64,000 nucleotides of DNA from the NCBI GenBank assembly GCA_020912385.1, contig CP087217.1:1798001-1862000 (forward strand). The letters are read 5' to 3'. Positions within the stretch are counted from its first letter, which is position 1. The number at the start of each line of letters is the position of its first letter. The notes beneath the pieces are model-generated. The model saw nothing but the letters and a program-made list of their open reading frames with translations. It made no database searches and was not told where the DNA came from. Below, in pieces: positions 46,929-56,182 of this stretch. The DNA is from Neofusicoccum parvum (Eukaryota > Ascomycota > Dothideomycetes > Botryosphaeriales > Botryosphaeriaceae). The position numbers and the translations under genes were made by a program.

Positions 46929-47758
46929 ACGGCCCGATTGTATTCTCTACTCTTCGATGCGCAACCACGTGTAAATTGGGAGGTCATGTAGTTGTTCGAA
47001 TATCCCCGGATCTGGTTCTTATCAAGAGCTTGTAATTGGATAGCGGGCGTATGTTTGTTTAGATGACGTTCAACCTTTTCATGGTTCCACTCGCTTCCAC
47101 AGGCGACAATGAAACTTTCAATACGTCCTCCATTTTCCATTGATCCACCCAGTTGAGTCCTCGTTACAAGCAACCCAGTCCACAGGAAGACTTCATTACA
47201 ACGTCTTCACCCCATTTTGAACCCAGGTCTATACATCGATAAGTACGCAAACAGAGCCATCGAGCGCGCCTAAGCGAGGACGAGGCGGAGAGAGGAAGAG
47301 AAGCCGCTTTTCGGTTGATTGCAAGGGAGTGTGTGCACCATGAAGGTCGAACGTTGACGTGCATAAAAAGGGAATTTCTGGACACATGTGAGCGCTACTC
47401 GTTTGTAGTGCTCGATAACGGCAACCACTTTCTGCGGCTGAAGTATCGGTCTTCGCGGCCTATACACGACTTACTGTCTAGGTCAGAATATTTACGGAGC
47501 AAGACTTTTGCGCGAGTAATTTTGCACGAGGTTAAGCTGAGGTTTCACAAGAACACAGGCGCCATGACTAAGCTTAGCTGCAGGCTGCGTTTGTCTGCCT
47601 CACGTCTCAACTGCTGCACACCTCAACAACAACAGCCTCCTCCTCCTATCAACCCTAACGGCAGTTCCGACCACGCCTCTATTCCCGGGGTCTTCTCTTG
47701 CCAGCATGAGCGATAGCAAGCACACCAAAACGTAAAGCATCGCCTCTTTTTCCACAAC
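46929..47758. other. Spacer upstream of BTB pseudogene
   Basis: About 830 bp with no supported gene. Just before the pseudogene start is a 9-codon open frame at about 47706-47735. It begins MSDSKH, much like the pseudogene's own MSDGNH start about 50 bp later, and may be a local duplication or an upstream ORF. Confidence 0.45.
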
Positions 47759-48919
47759 ATGAGCGACGGCAATCATTCCGACGCTGCCCGGCACTTTACT
47801 CGCCGGGGTTCCCTGAGGCAAGGCTTGAGCTCGTATGTCCTATCCTACAGTTCCTGGCGGTCTAATTGTAACCTCACGTAGATTCCAGGCAGATGGCCTG
47901 TTCACGGATCTCACAATCAATTGTACGAACGGCGAGGAGCACAAGGTCCATAAGATTCTTGTTTGCTAGCAATCCAGGTTCTTCCACAACGCCTGCAAGC
48001 CTGACTCGCCATTCAAAGTTAGTCCGATGAGATCCTTCTTCCAATCCCTTTCATACTGATTGCTCATTCTCCAAAGGAAGCTCAGACAGGCGTCATTGAA
48101 CTCGAGGATGACCCGGACTTCGTCGGCGCCATGGTCAGCTACCTCTACAATGGCAACTACGTTGTACAGCAAGACGCAGGATATAACAGAAGGGCGTACC
48201 GACTACCTGAAGCAGTGAACGAAGTCTTCTTCCACGCGAAATGCTACGTCATTGCCGAAAAATACGAGTGCGGGAGATACAAGCTGAAGCAAATTGTGCT
48301 TCGTGCACCCCGGACATGTCACCCACTTTGGCAGATCTTGGGGTATTTTTGTCTGGCAGCAAAGCAACTCCCTCCAGAAACCGTCAATGGAGTCCATGGT
48401 GTCCACGGAGGCCTTATTCATCATCAAGTCTGGGAGATAGCGCTGGCATATTCCAAGCAAGACGGCCCGGAGGCCACGGTCAGAGCTGTGTGTGTTCTCG
48501 TAGGCGTATCTGATCAGCTCAGGGTAGGCCTCTGGCTCCGTCCATATCTTGCCCGATTTGAAGCATATCTCGACCTCGTCCAAAGCGTATTGTTGCATGG
48601 CGTGAAACATGATCAACTGGAGCCAATGATGACTTCATGCAGCTTCTGCGAGGCACAATACTCAGAGAAGCAGTGGATGGAGCATCTCTTACCGCCACCG
48701 AAGGATAAAGAAGGCCCTGATTGGGACGATAGGGCTGCTACGTTATCTCACACAATAGCTATCTCTGGAGAGGGAGGTCGAAACCCCTCCACAACGCCTT
48801 CACTGAAGAGGATTAGGGTGGGTGGGGATACTGATTTAAATATACACATTCGGGGGTTGAGGTCGAAGCTCTTCATAGGTCCACTCAATATGGCCGGTAG
48901 TTTTGCTTTAGGTAGCTAG
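47759..48919 (+). pseudogene. BTB/zinc-ribbon gene broken by stop and inversion
   Basis: The gene order of the family is recognisable: exon 1 47759-47832, exon 2 47882-48017, exon 3 48077-48919, with the usual phases (2, then 0). Exon 2 reads LFTDLTINCTNGEEHKVHKI and then meets TAG at 47967-47969, where paralogues have Ser. Exon 3 begins TGVIELEDDPDFVGAMVSYL and runs to GRYKLK. From 48290 to 48601 the family sequence lies on the opposite strand (for example YPELIRYAYENT and SSDRGLRAVLLGI). Plus-strand similarity resumes at 48602 with VKHDQLEPMMTSCSFCEAQY. The inverted block is 312 bp, or 104 codons. It carries the first Cys pair of the ribbon (CPGC); the second pair (CSFC) lies outside it. 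The inverted block happens to lack stops in the present reading direction. The early stop and the inversion together make a pseudogene very likely. Confidence 0.85.
48290..48601 (-). other. 312-bp internal inversion within BTB pseudogene
   Basis: Plus-strand family similarity stops after CTGAAG at 48289 and resumes at GTGAAA from 48602. The intervening block reads as family sequence on minus, starting GCCATGCAACAATAC and ending CACAATTTG. Reading the block in its original sense joins both edges in frame with no residue gained or lost, and gives a ribbon spacing (Cys pair, 17 residues, Cys pair) like that of the intact paralogues (16, 18 and 19). I see no obvious inverted repeats at the breakpoints. 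Breakpoints are inferred from frame continuity and could shift by a few bases. Confidence 0.85.
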
Positions 48920-49318
48920 GTTATAATGCGTATATCCGTGTACCCTACGGATAACCTATCGATTCCTCGCGCTATTTTGGCTTTGACTTCTTACGATGTT
49001 GCAAACGTGCTCCTCTCTATCTGCTTTAACACCGCGGATACTACACAATGGATTTCTTACAACACAGCCTGTACTTATCGATACTCAGGGTTATCAGGAA
49101 AAATATCCATTCTCCTCTGCTTTTGGAGCCAAAGCTCAACCCGACATGCAGTACTTGCCAACACTACATATTCCGGTCCACTTGCCTTTAGTGAACCTGG
49201 CGGGGTTCCATATTTTCTCTCCGACCCCACGCATCACCCCGCACAGTAGATCTTGGAGAGGAAGCGGATTTTTTTACTTTGATTTCTAATTGACGTCATG
49301 CTTCATAACAGCCGCATT
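48920..49318. other. Convergent 3' flanks, no gene
   Basis: About 400 bp lie between the BTB pseudogene (+) and the carboxylesterase (-). The composition is A/T-rich relative to the neighbours. No feature is supported. Confidence 0.55.
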
Positions 49319-51122
49319 CTACTGGTACACTTTCTTCCCCTTCGAGAACCACCAATCACACTCCTTCCTGGCCCAGGTGGCGTCGACCATCTGACTGGCG
49401 ACACCGACGCCGCTCCCGCCAGCCAGCTCATCGTTCCCCTCGCCAAAGAGCATCTTGACCTCCCGCTCCCCCTTCCGAAACGGCCGCCACGGCACTCGGC
49501 CCGCCGCCCTGGAGCCCTCGAGGGCGTTGGGGTCGCCGTTCCGGGTGATGAAGCTCGTCCAGTACGCGTGCAGCTCGCCGGCCATCTGCTCGTGCAGCGG
49601 CGAGCCGCCGCGGGCCGCGCGCGTGTACGTCTCGTACGGCTTCTGGTCGCCGTGGTCGGCGCCGCGCAGGACGCTGGAGTTGGTCGCCCAGCGGTACACG
49701 TACACCGGCACCTCCGGGCTGGCGTGCAGCGCGTTGGCGTAGACCGGGCAGACGTAGGCGTAGTGCGCGTACGCGGCTTCGGCGCGCTTGTATTGGCTGC
49801 CGATGTTGTCGATTGGGCGGCTCTCCACGTATGGGGACGATTCGTCTGTTGAGGGGTCGGGGTAGAGCTGCTCGAGCTCGTTGATGTCCTCGTCTGTGAG
49901 CTCGGGGAGAAGGACTCTGAAATATTCGGAGAATTCCTCTGGCTTGTCTAAAGACTTTGGTACGTAGGATGCGGCTTCGTTTGTAGTAAAGCCTGTAAGG
50001 ATTGGGATCTTGTGCCATCGACCCGACAGCCAAGCATCGGTCTGCCGACCTTTGATGGTTGTACCATCAATCGTGGGCTGGAAGGCCCAGCGGAGAGATG
50101 GATTATACTTATCAAAGATGTCGAAGGAGGCCGTGATGACAGTCTCTGAAGGCTGTTGACGTAGGCAGTCAAATACTTCTGCTGAGTCTCCCGGTACCTT
50201 ACCGCAGCCCGCAGCTTCGATAAACTCGGCGAACTGGACCTCGTGTAACTTCGACGTAGGCTTATGCACAGCACGAGCAGTGGGACCTCCAGACTCCATG
50301 ATAGCACGCTGGAAGAATGGCTCGTCGAGATTCATAATCATATGGCCAATAGCATGCGCACCAGCGGAGAGAGCGAAGACAGTAACGTCCTCGGGATTGC
50401 CTCCAAACTGGCTGATGTTGTCCCTAAGCCAGTTGAAGAAGAAAATGATATCGCGAAGGCCAAGATTTAGTAGGCCCTGCTCCTCCGTCAGGCCGGATGG
50501 CAGGAATCCCAGCGCGCCAATGCGGTATTGGAAGCTTACGCCGATAAATGGAGCATCAGAGTTGGCTACCATCGAGCCAATATCTGCCATAGACGCATGT
50601 CCACGGTTGAACGCGCCACCAGGGATATAGAGCCCGACGGGAAGGCCGGCGGAGCTATTCACGCCGACGGGACGGAATATATTGACTACCATACAGCTCT
50701 CATCGTACGGAACAGGTGGGGGGTCTCGAAATGACTTTCCAGGGCAGGGTGGACCAATCTCTAAAGCATACACAGTCGAATTTGAAGCTTCGAGAGCTTC
50801 TAATGGCCTGAATCTCCTTGGGCCGGTAGGAGGCTTTGAGAAAGGAACACCACGGAAAGCCTCAAGCGGTTGCGGCCATCCTTCCTGGAGAACTTTGCCG
50901 ACGATCTTGCCCTGCGGCAGGACAACGGCAGGCTGGGAGCTCTGGAGAGGGCTAGATGAGAACCTGAGGCATGCCGGTCAGAAAAGGATGTGTGCGCAGC
51001 TATGGCGGTTGAACATACGGCCAGACGTTTGGCTTAAGAAGCTGCTGAAGTTCGGGGAATGGGGCGAAAGCAAGAATAAGCGCTACTGCGAGAGCAAGCA
51101 CTGACGTACGCAGGAACGTCAT
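49319..51122 (-). CDS. Type-B carboxylesterase/lipase, probably secreted
   Basis: Exons 51122-51019 and 50963-49319 give 582 residues; the 55-bp intron has GTATGT and CTCAG ends. The start MTFLRTSVLALAVALILAF is a hydrophobic signal peptide or anchor. The alpha/beta-hydrolase fold of the carboxylesterase family is clear: EAFRGVPFSKPPTGPRRF, the oxyanion-hole region YIPGGAF, GNPEDVTVFALSAGAHAIG with the likely nucleophile Ser234, Glu364 in GFTTNEAASY, and His472 in GADHGDQKPY. The nucleophile elbow reads A-L-S-A-G where the family usually has G-E-S-A-G, so the first Gly and the Glu are replaced. The rest of the triad is kept, so activity is likely but specificity is unpredictable. The family hydrolyses carboxylic esters, including lipids and plant or xenobiotic esters. 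It has no cluster partners nearby. Confidence 0.92.
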
Positions 51123-54115
51123 GGCGAATTGATGCTAGATGTGGGCCCGAAACTAACAAACTATTGACGCCATTCCGTTATATAGCTTTACTGCGTCCAG
51201 CGAGAGTCTACACTGTGTGATAACGCTGGGAAGATATCGGCGAGTCAAGCATCAATCCGGGGCCCCACTTCGGTCCACGGCCGCTTTTCCGGCGTTGTAT
51301 CTCCTCTACATCTACGCTCTCGGTACAGCGTCTTGCTCTCCGTTTTCCGTTTCCCGCTTTCCGCTTCTCGTTTCCCGCTTCCCGCTTCCCGTCTCTCGCT
51401 TCCAACGGCGCTGCCACGAAAGAGGATTTCACTTTTGAGGAAGTCTATGTAATATCTTGTTACTGTTTGACTAATCTATTAGCCTGGTGCATTTGTGAGA
51501 ACGACGGGTCTCTTGGGTGCGTGTTATTTCGAGCGCTTGAGATACAAATTGAGATTAGTATCGTCTAAATAGGCAATAACATCTTCCGCAGAGAAACAAT
51601 ATACTGCAACATATCTTATTCACCACGAAAGTCTTCCCCACAACCACAACCACCACCGCCTCGGCCATTCCCATCCATCCACGTATCAACCACCAGCCGA
51701 CCCGCCACAAAAGCTTACGCACTCCTCCACCCCCAGATGAGTCTGCGCGCGGCACAGGCACAGCCGACGCAAAGCCGCGCAACTCTGCAGAAGCCAAAGC
51801 CCTGCGCCGCAGCACACCAGCGCGGCGTTTCAAACCTCCAAGACCCAGCGAATTGGGTGCTCGAAGAACCCGGGCAGCCGGGGCTCTCGGCACGGGGAGG
51901 GGAGGGAACAAGAAAAAGCCAAAAACCGAACTCTCGTCCACACGGCACAGCAATCCTTCACGCAGGGCCGTGTATGCAACTGCGGGAATAATGCGTTTGG
52001 TTCGGAGACGAGGCCGGGGGGAGGTGTGGACGCGGGGACGACGATGTTTGGCGGGGAAGGGACTGGGGGACGACAGGCAACAACGCCTTGCCGATGCATA
52101 TGCTGCGGCGGTTTTCTGGAACGATGCGCGTGGCCTTGCGTGTGCTCAAGTTGTCAGCCGTGTGCGCGCGGATGTCTCCATCGCCGTCCCCGCGGCTGGG
52201 AGAGGAGTCTCCATACAATGCACCGCTGCTCGAGACTGCTTGGAGCTACTGCACTCTAATAGTGGCAAGTGCATGAATTCGCTATGCGACTTGCCTGTTG
52301 CCGTTAGCCGCGGGCGTGTCAAGGCTCACAGAAAAGCTTGACCGGTCAGCCAGATTTGGGTTGTCAACAACATTCCCCGAAGCTATCGGCCGACGCGCCG
52401 TCGAGTCTACTGATGCAGCGGCCGGTGTGCTTGCGCGGCACGGCCTGAGATGCTGCTCCTAACACCAAGGGAAGAGGAGTCGCTGTTGGCTGCACGGACA
52501 TGGGCTGCAGTCGTGTGCTGGTGTGGGGTATGCAATGCGTGGTGGATGGTGGGGCATGGGGCATGTGGACAGTACGAGGGCCTGAGCGCAGAACAACACG
52601 ATGTTTCCTATTCGAGCATGGCCTGCATCCACTTTTTGCACACCTGATGGATATGCAATCAGCAGCCAAGCCTCGGTCCGGTTGTCCGCTGAAGCTGCAG
52701 CCGCTACCTGCCTGACGACGATAATCTTCCCTCCCGTTTTGCGAGGCAGCCAAACACACCCGCTCCTTCACCTACACTTCTATTATTAGCACCTGCCTCG
52801 GGCGGAAATAAATCAGTGTCTACGCTGTTTCGCATGTGCGATACCGACGCTTGCTCCGAAACCACCGACGGCGGCCAGTAGAGATGCCATCCGGATAGGT
52901 GGTCATGCAGCTGGGACCTTCTCGCCGGTGCCTTGGGCTTCACTTGTCACCTATCTTGCTGGACCCATCATCTGCGGACGATGTTTGTGTGGGATTTCGG
53001 GGATTCGCAGCCGAGCATCTCCGATTTCTCCCGCGAGATCTATGTTTCTTCCGCTGTCGTGGTTGGATGACGGACGTGAGGAGGGAAAAAGCAAGTACTT
53101 TGTGGATTTCCAAATTTGCGATTGTACCGAGACGTATGCACGTAAAACCTAGCCTTAATTCCTGTAGTCCGGCACGGACGAATGGTGTCGTCAGAGGAGA
53201 CAACAAAGGAGACGGAAGAAAAGGATCAAGAACCTGCTTTGTCTATTGTCACCGTCCCGCATTCGTTCAACCAAGGCGCTGTAATCCTGGGTCGTACGAG
53301 GGAAACTCGGGCGTCCATCGATCAGTGACGATCGGCGACGATGTTCGATTTCAAAGCCGGCTTTCAGCCGCAGAGGAAGTAGTGAGATGGAAGCTGAGGT
53401 CAGACGACTCCTTCGATCACCGAACACTGCTTACGTCATTGAGCGACGGTGACGTTCCTTGTGTAACGGTCCGCGAACATCGTCTCCCGTCACTACTGCT
53501 TGTGGCCGAGGGCGCAGCGCGGAAAAGTGAGAGGTCCGAAGGGCACACAGTCTAAGATCGACAGAAAGGATACGTCTGTTATTTTTCATCATAGAAGAAA
53601 GGCTACAGGGAGACGAAGTAGTAAGAGTCGATCCATTTGTGCGGCCGTGTCTCTTTACGTAGGTAGAATATCGGAAATTGAAAAAAACAAGTGCGAGAAG
53701 GACGATAGACAGGATATTGCGACCGTGATTTGCTTGCTGTGTGCCAGAATGATGCCAAAGAATAATTTGTAGGAAAGTATTGTGTTGCTTCAACAAACAT
53801 AGGGCAGTCAATCCCCAAATCCATCCGGCTTTCTACAGCACGTTACTTGCTTTCTCTGCTCGCTGCTCTGATCTGCTCTGCAGTGCACTCTTTAAACAAA
53901 AACCTCTTCTGCTTTGTACAACACATCCTCTGTACAGCCCAAACCTGGGGCGAAACGCATGAAAGACTCCAGAACTTGCCGCCCTGATCCGAACCCAACG
54001 CAATGCTTGACAGGAAAAGGAAGATCTCGCTCCAATATAACAATAATCCTCTAGTATGAACAATGGCCATCAACCGCTCTGCGGTTTCAGAAGAGAAAAA
54101 CGGTACACCAAACGA
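51123..54115. other. 3-kb interval without supported gene
   Basis: This holds the promoter of the carboxylesterase and the 3' side of the kinase gene. A heptanucleotide repeat occurs at about 51340-51411. Open frames up to 218 codons (52899-53555, +) show no domain. A 48-codon plus-strand frame at 53182-53328 (MVSSEETTKETEEKDQEPAL...) has protein-like composition and a following short frame MFDFKAGFQPQRK. It could be a small protein or the remains of one, but I cannot support it further. Confidence 0.5.
51340..51411 (+). repeat. Heptanucleotide (TTYCCGC-like) tandem repeat
   Basis: About ten degenerate copies of a 7-bp unit (CTTCCCG, TTTCCCG, CTTTCCG, CTTCTCG) run without a break. The strand is pyrimidine-rich. 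It lies about 220 bp upstream of the carboxylesterase start, so it could affect that promoter. Confidence 0.75.
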
Positions 54116-56182
54116 TCACGACCACCCGTGTCCCATATCAAACCGATGGTGGAGAGCCTTGGGCAATCTGCTCTTGGGCGGGATGTGGCTGTGCTTCTTT
54201 ACCACGAGGGCTTGGCGAGCCGCTCTGCAGCCCTTTTTGCTGCTGGCGTCCACCGAGATAGAGATGGCGGGATCCTCATAGCTCTCGGGTGTGCAGCACT
54301 CGATAGCGCGCATTGTTGGCGTTGCCAGGACTTCTCTCATGGTGATACGACGCTCCGGGTCGGGGTGCAGCATCTTGATCATTAGACGCTTGATGTTCGG
54401 GTTGTCGAGATGCTGGAACGCCGGTGAGGTTTTGGGGACTGCGTCCGGGGTGCCGTCGGGAAGAAATTCACCGTCGGGGTGACGTGAGAGCCAATCTTGC
54501 CAGTTCTTTAGGTAGTTCGAGTACTTGACATCGTTGACAGGATCGGCGGCAAGCCAGGGCTGCTGACCGGAGAGGTAGAAGAGTGCAATCGCACAGGACC
54601 AGACATCTATGGCGCGGGGGTCGTAAGGGCCTGCGTAGAAGTTGAGTTAGTCATATGAAGGCCTTCGATGATCTTGTGAAAACGGCTTACCATTCTTGTG
54701 AAGCACCTCCGGGGCAATGTATGGTTTGCTACCGCAGATGCCCGGTTTGCAAAGCCGTACCTCGCCCATGTTAACACCACACTCGCCTCCGGCCGCACGC
54801 AGACCGGGGTGTTCGCCGCTGAACACATCCGAGACACCAAAGTCTGTGATCTTGAGATGACCCTCCGATGACAGGAGCAGGTTCTCCAGCTTGATATCTC
54901 GATGCGCAATGCCGTGGTCATGCAGGTAGCAGACGCCGCGACACAATTGCTTGAAGAAGCACAGGCGGTCCGAGGGCTTGTAGTGAAAGTCCTGATCGTT
55001 CGGGAAAAACATCCCTTTCTTGACGAGGGTGAAAAATTCACCCTGGTTGCAGTACTCCATGATGTGGTTCCAGGTACCTTTGTGGGTGCACAAGCGTACC
55101 GTTTCGACAATGTTCGGGTGATGCAGACTCTTGGCTATGCTGTACTCTGACTTGATCTTCATGATGTAATCGTCCTCGGACTCGTCCTTCTCGCGAGTGC
55201 GGAACTGCTTCACAGCGTAGAGCTCATCGCTCGACTCGCCCTTCCTGCACATGACGCGCACTTCTGCAGTTGCGCCATCGCCGATTTTGGAGGGGCGTAC
55301 GAAAGGGACTTTTGTACTCTTCTTGAACTCCTTGTCCAGCTCGCAGTAGTCGACAAAGAATTCGTCGGGCAAGCAGGTGCTGAGTCGGCGCGCCTTGAGC
55401 CCGGCACCTTCGGAGGCTCTCCCAGCGTTCGGGGCCATAGGGAGGGTTGTGTCGTGGTGGTGATGGGAGGTGGCCTTCGGGAGTGACTCCGTACTGGCGG
55501 CTCTTTTTCTGTGGGAAGCCGGCCCGAATTTGTTGCCCTTGGTCATGAACGTGTCAAAGCTGATGCCCGGCTTTGGCCGATCAAAGCTGGTGGCGGAACC
55601 CGGAGCCCTGTCTTCCAATTTGTTGTTTGTCCTCTTCTGCTCTTCATAGGTTATGGTAGGGGAGCGTGGCGAGGGAGGGCTGTCCGACAGCGAGGACTTG
55701 GGCGAGTTGCGGGCTGAACGGGACCACGAGCCGAGGCGCCTGGTGCGGATGGCGGGTGCCGCAGCAGGAAGGTCCTTCTCCCGAAGCGGCAGAGCCACAT
55801 CGGGGAAGGCCGTCGACTCCGGGCTGACGTCGTCGTCGGCTCTCTTCGAGTCGACACGGCGAACGCGGTTCTTCACGAAGGTGCCGATTTTCCGGAGCCC
55901 TCCGCGCGGTGCTGAGACATCGACATCGCGCGAGGTCTGGGGGTAGGTGGCAGTTAGTGTTGCGGCGGCCATTTGCGACTTGCTGGGTGTGGGCTCGAGA
56001 ACAGCGGTGGAGAATGAAGCCGGGTGGGTGTCGCTGGTGGGCGTGATGGGCTCGACGCGCTCGCTGCCGCTCTCATTGTTGCTGCCGTCGTCCTCGGGGA
56101 CGGGGAGCGAGTTATAGTCGGGGACAGGCGCAGGCGCCGAGACGTGGAGCTTGTCGAGCCCGTTGGCTAGCGAAGAAGACAT
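54116..56182 (-). CDS. HAL-family serine/threonine protein kinase
   Basis: Exons 56182-54691 and 54630-54116 give 668 residues; the 60-bp intron has GTAAGC and CGCAG ends. The first 290 residues are Ser/Pro/Arg-rich and probably disordered and regulatory. The kinase domain has GDGATAEV (301-308), the ATP-binding Lys325 in AVKQF, Glu346, HRDIKLEN with catalytic Asp429, DFG at 447-449, and PYIAPEVL. YDPRAIDVWSCAIALFYL follows, typical of the fungal Npr1/Hal family. An insertion with Cys and Gly residues lengthens the activation loop. The C-terminal tail KKHSHIPPKSRLP with a final HHRFDMGHGW is seen in Hal4-type kinases. In yeasts these kinases stabilise potassium and nutrient transporters at the plasma membrane and support salt tolerance; the same role here is inference. 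Family call is firm; which HAL paralogue is less sure. Confidence 0.92.

Noticed and set aside
47961..47970. In-frame TAG of the BTB pseudogene read as a splice acceptor (TTTGCTAG)
   Set aside because: Using it would remove a core BTB strand that all paralogues keep, and no matching donor with family support was seen.
48290..48601. Phase-variable invertible element
   Set aside because: There are no inverted repeats at the edges and no recombinase gene nearby. A one-time inversion explains the data.
48203..48616. 137-codon minus-strand open frame as an independent gene
   Set aside because: It is the inverted middle of the BTB pseudogene; its ends run into plus-strand family sequence.
32950..51122. 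Secondary-metabolite gene cluster
   Set aside because: There is no polyketide synthase, peptide synthetase, terpene synthase or P450 enzyme in the window. The flavoprotein and esterase alone do not make a cluster.
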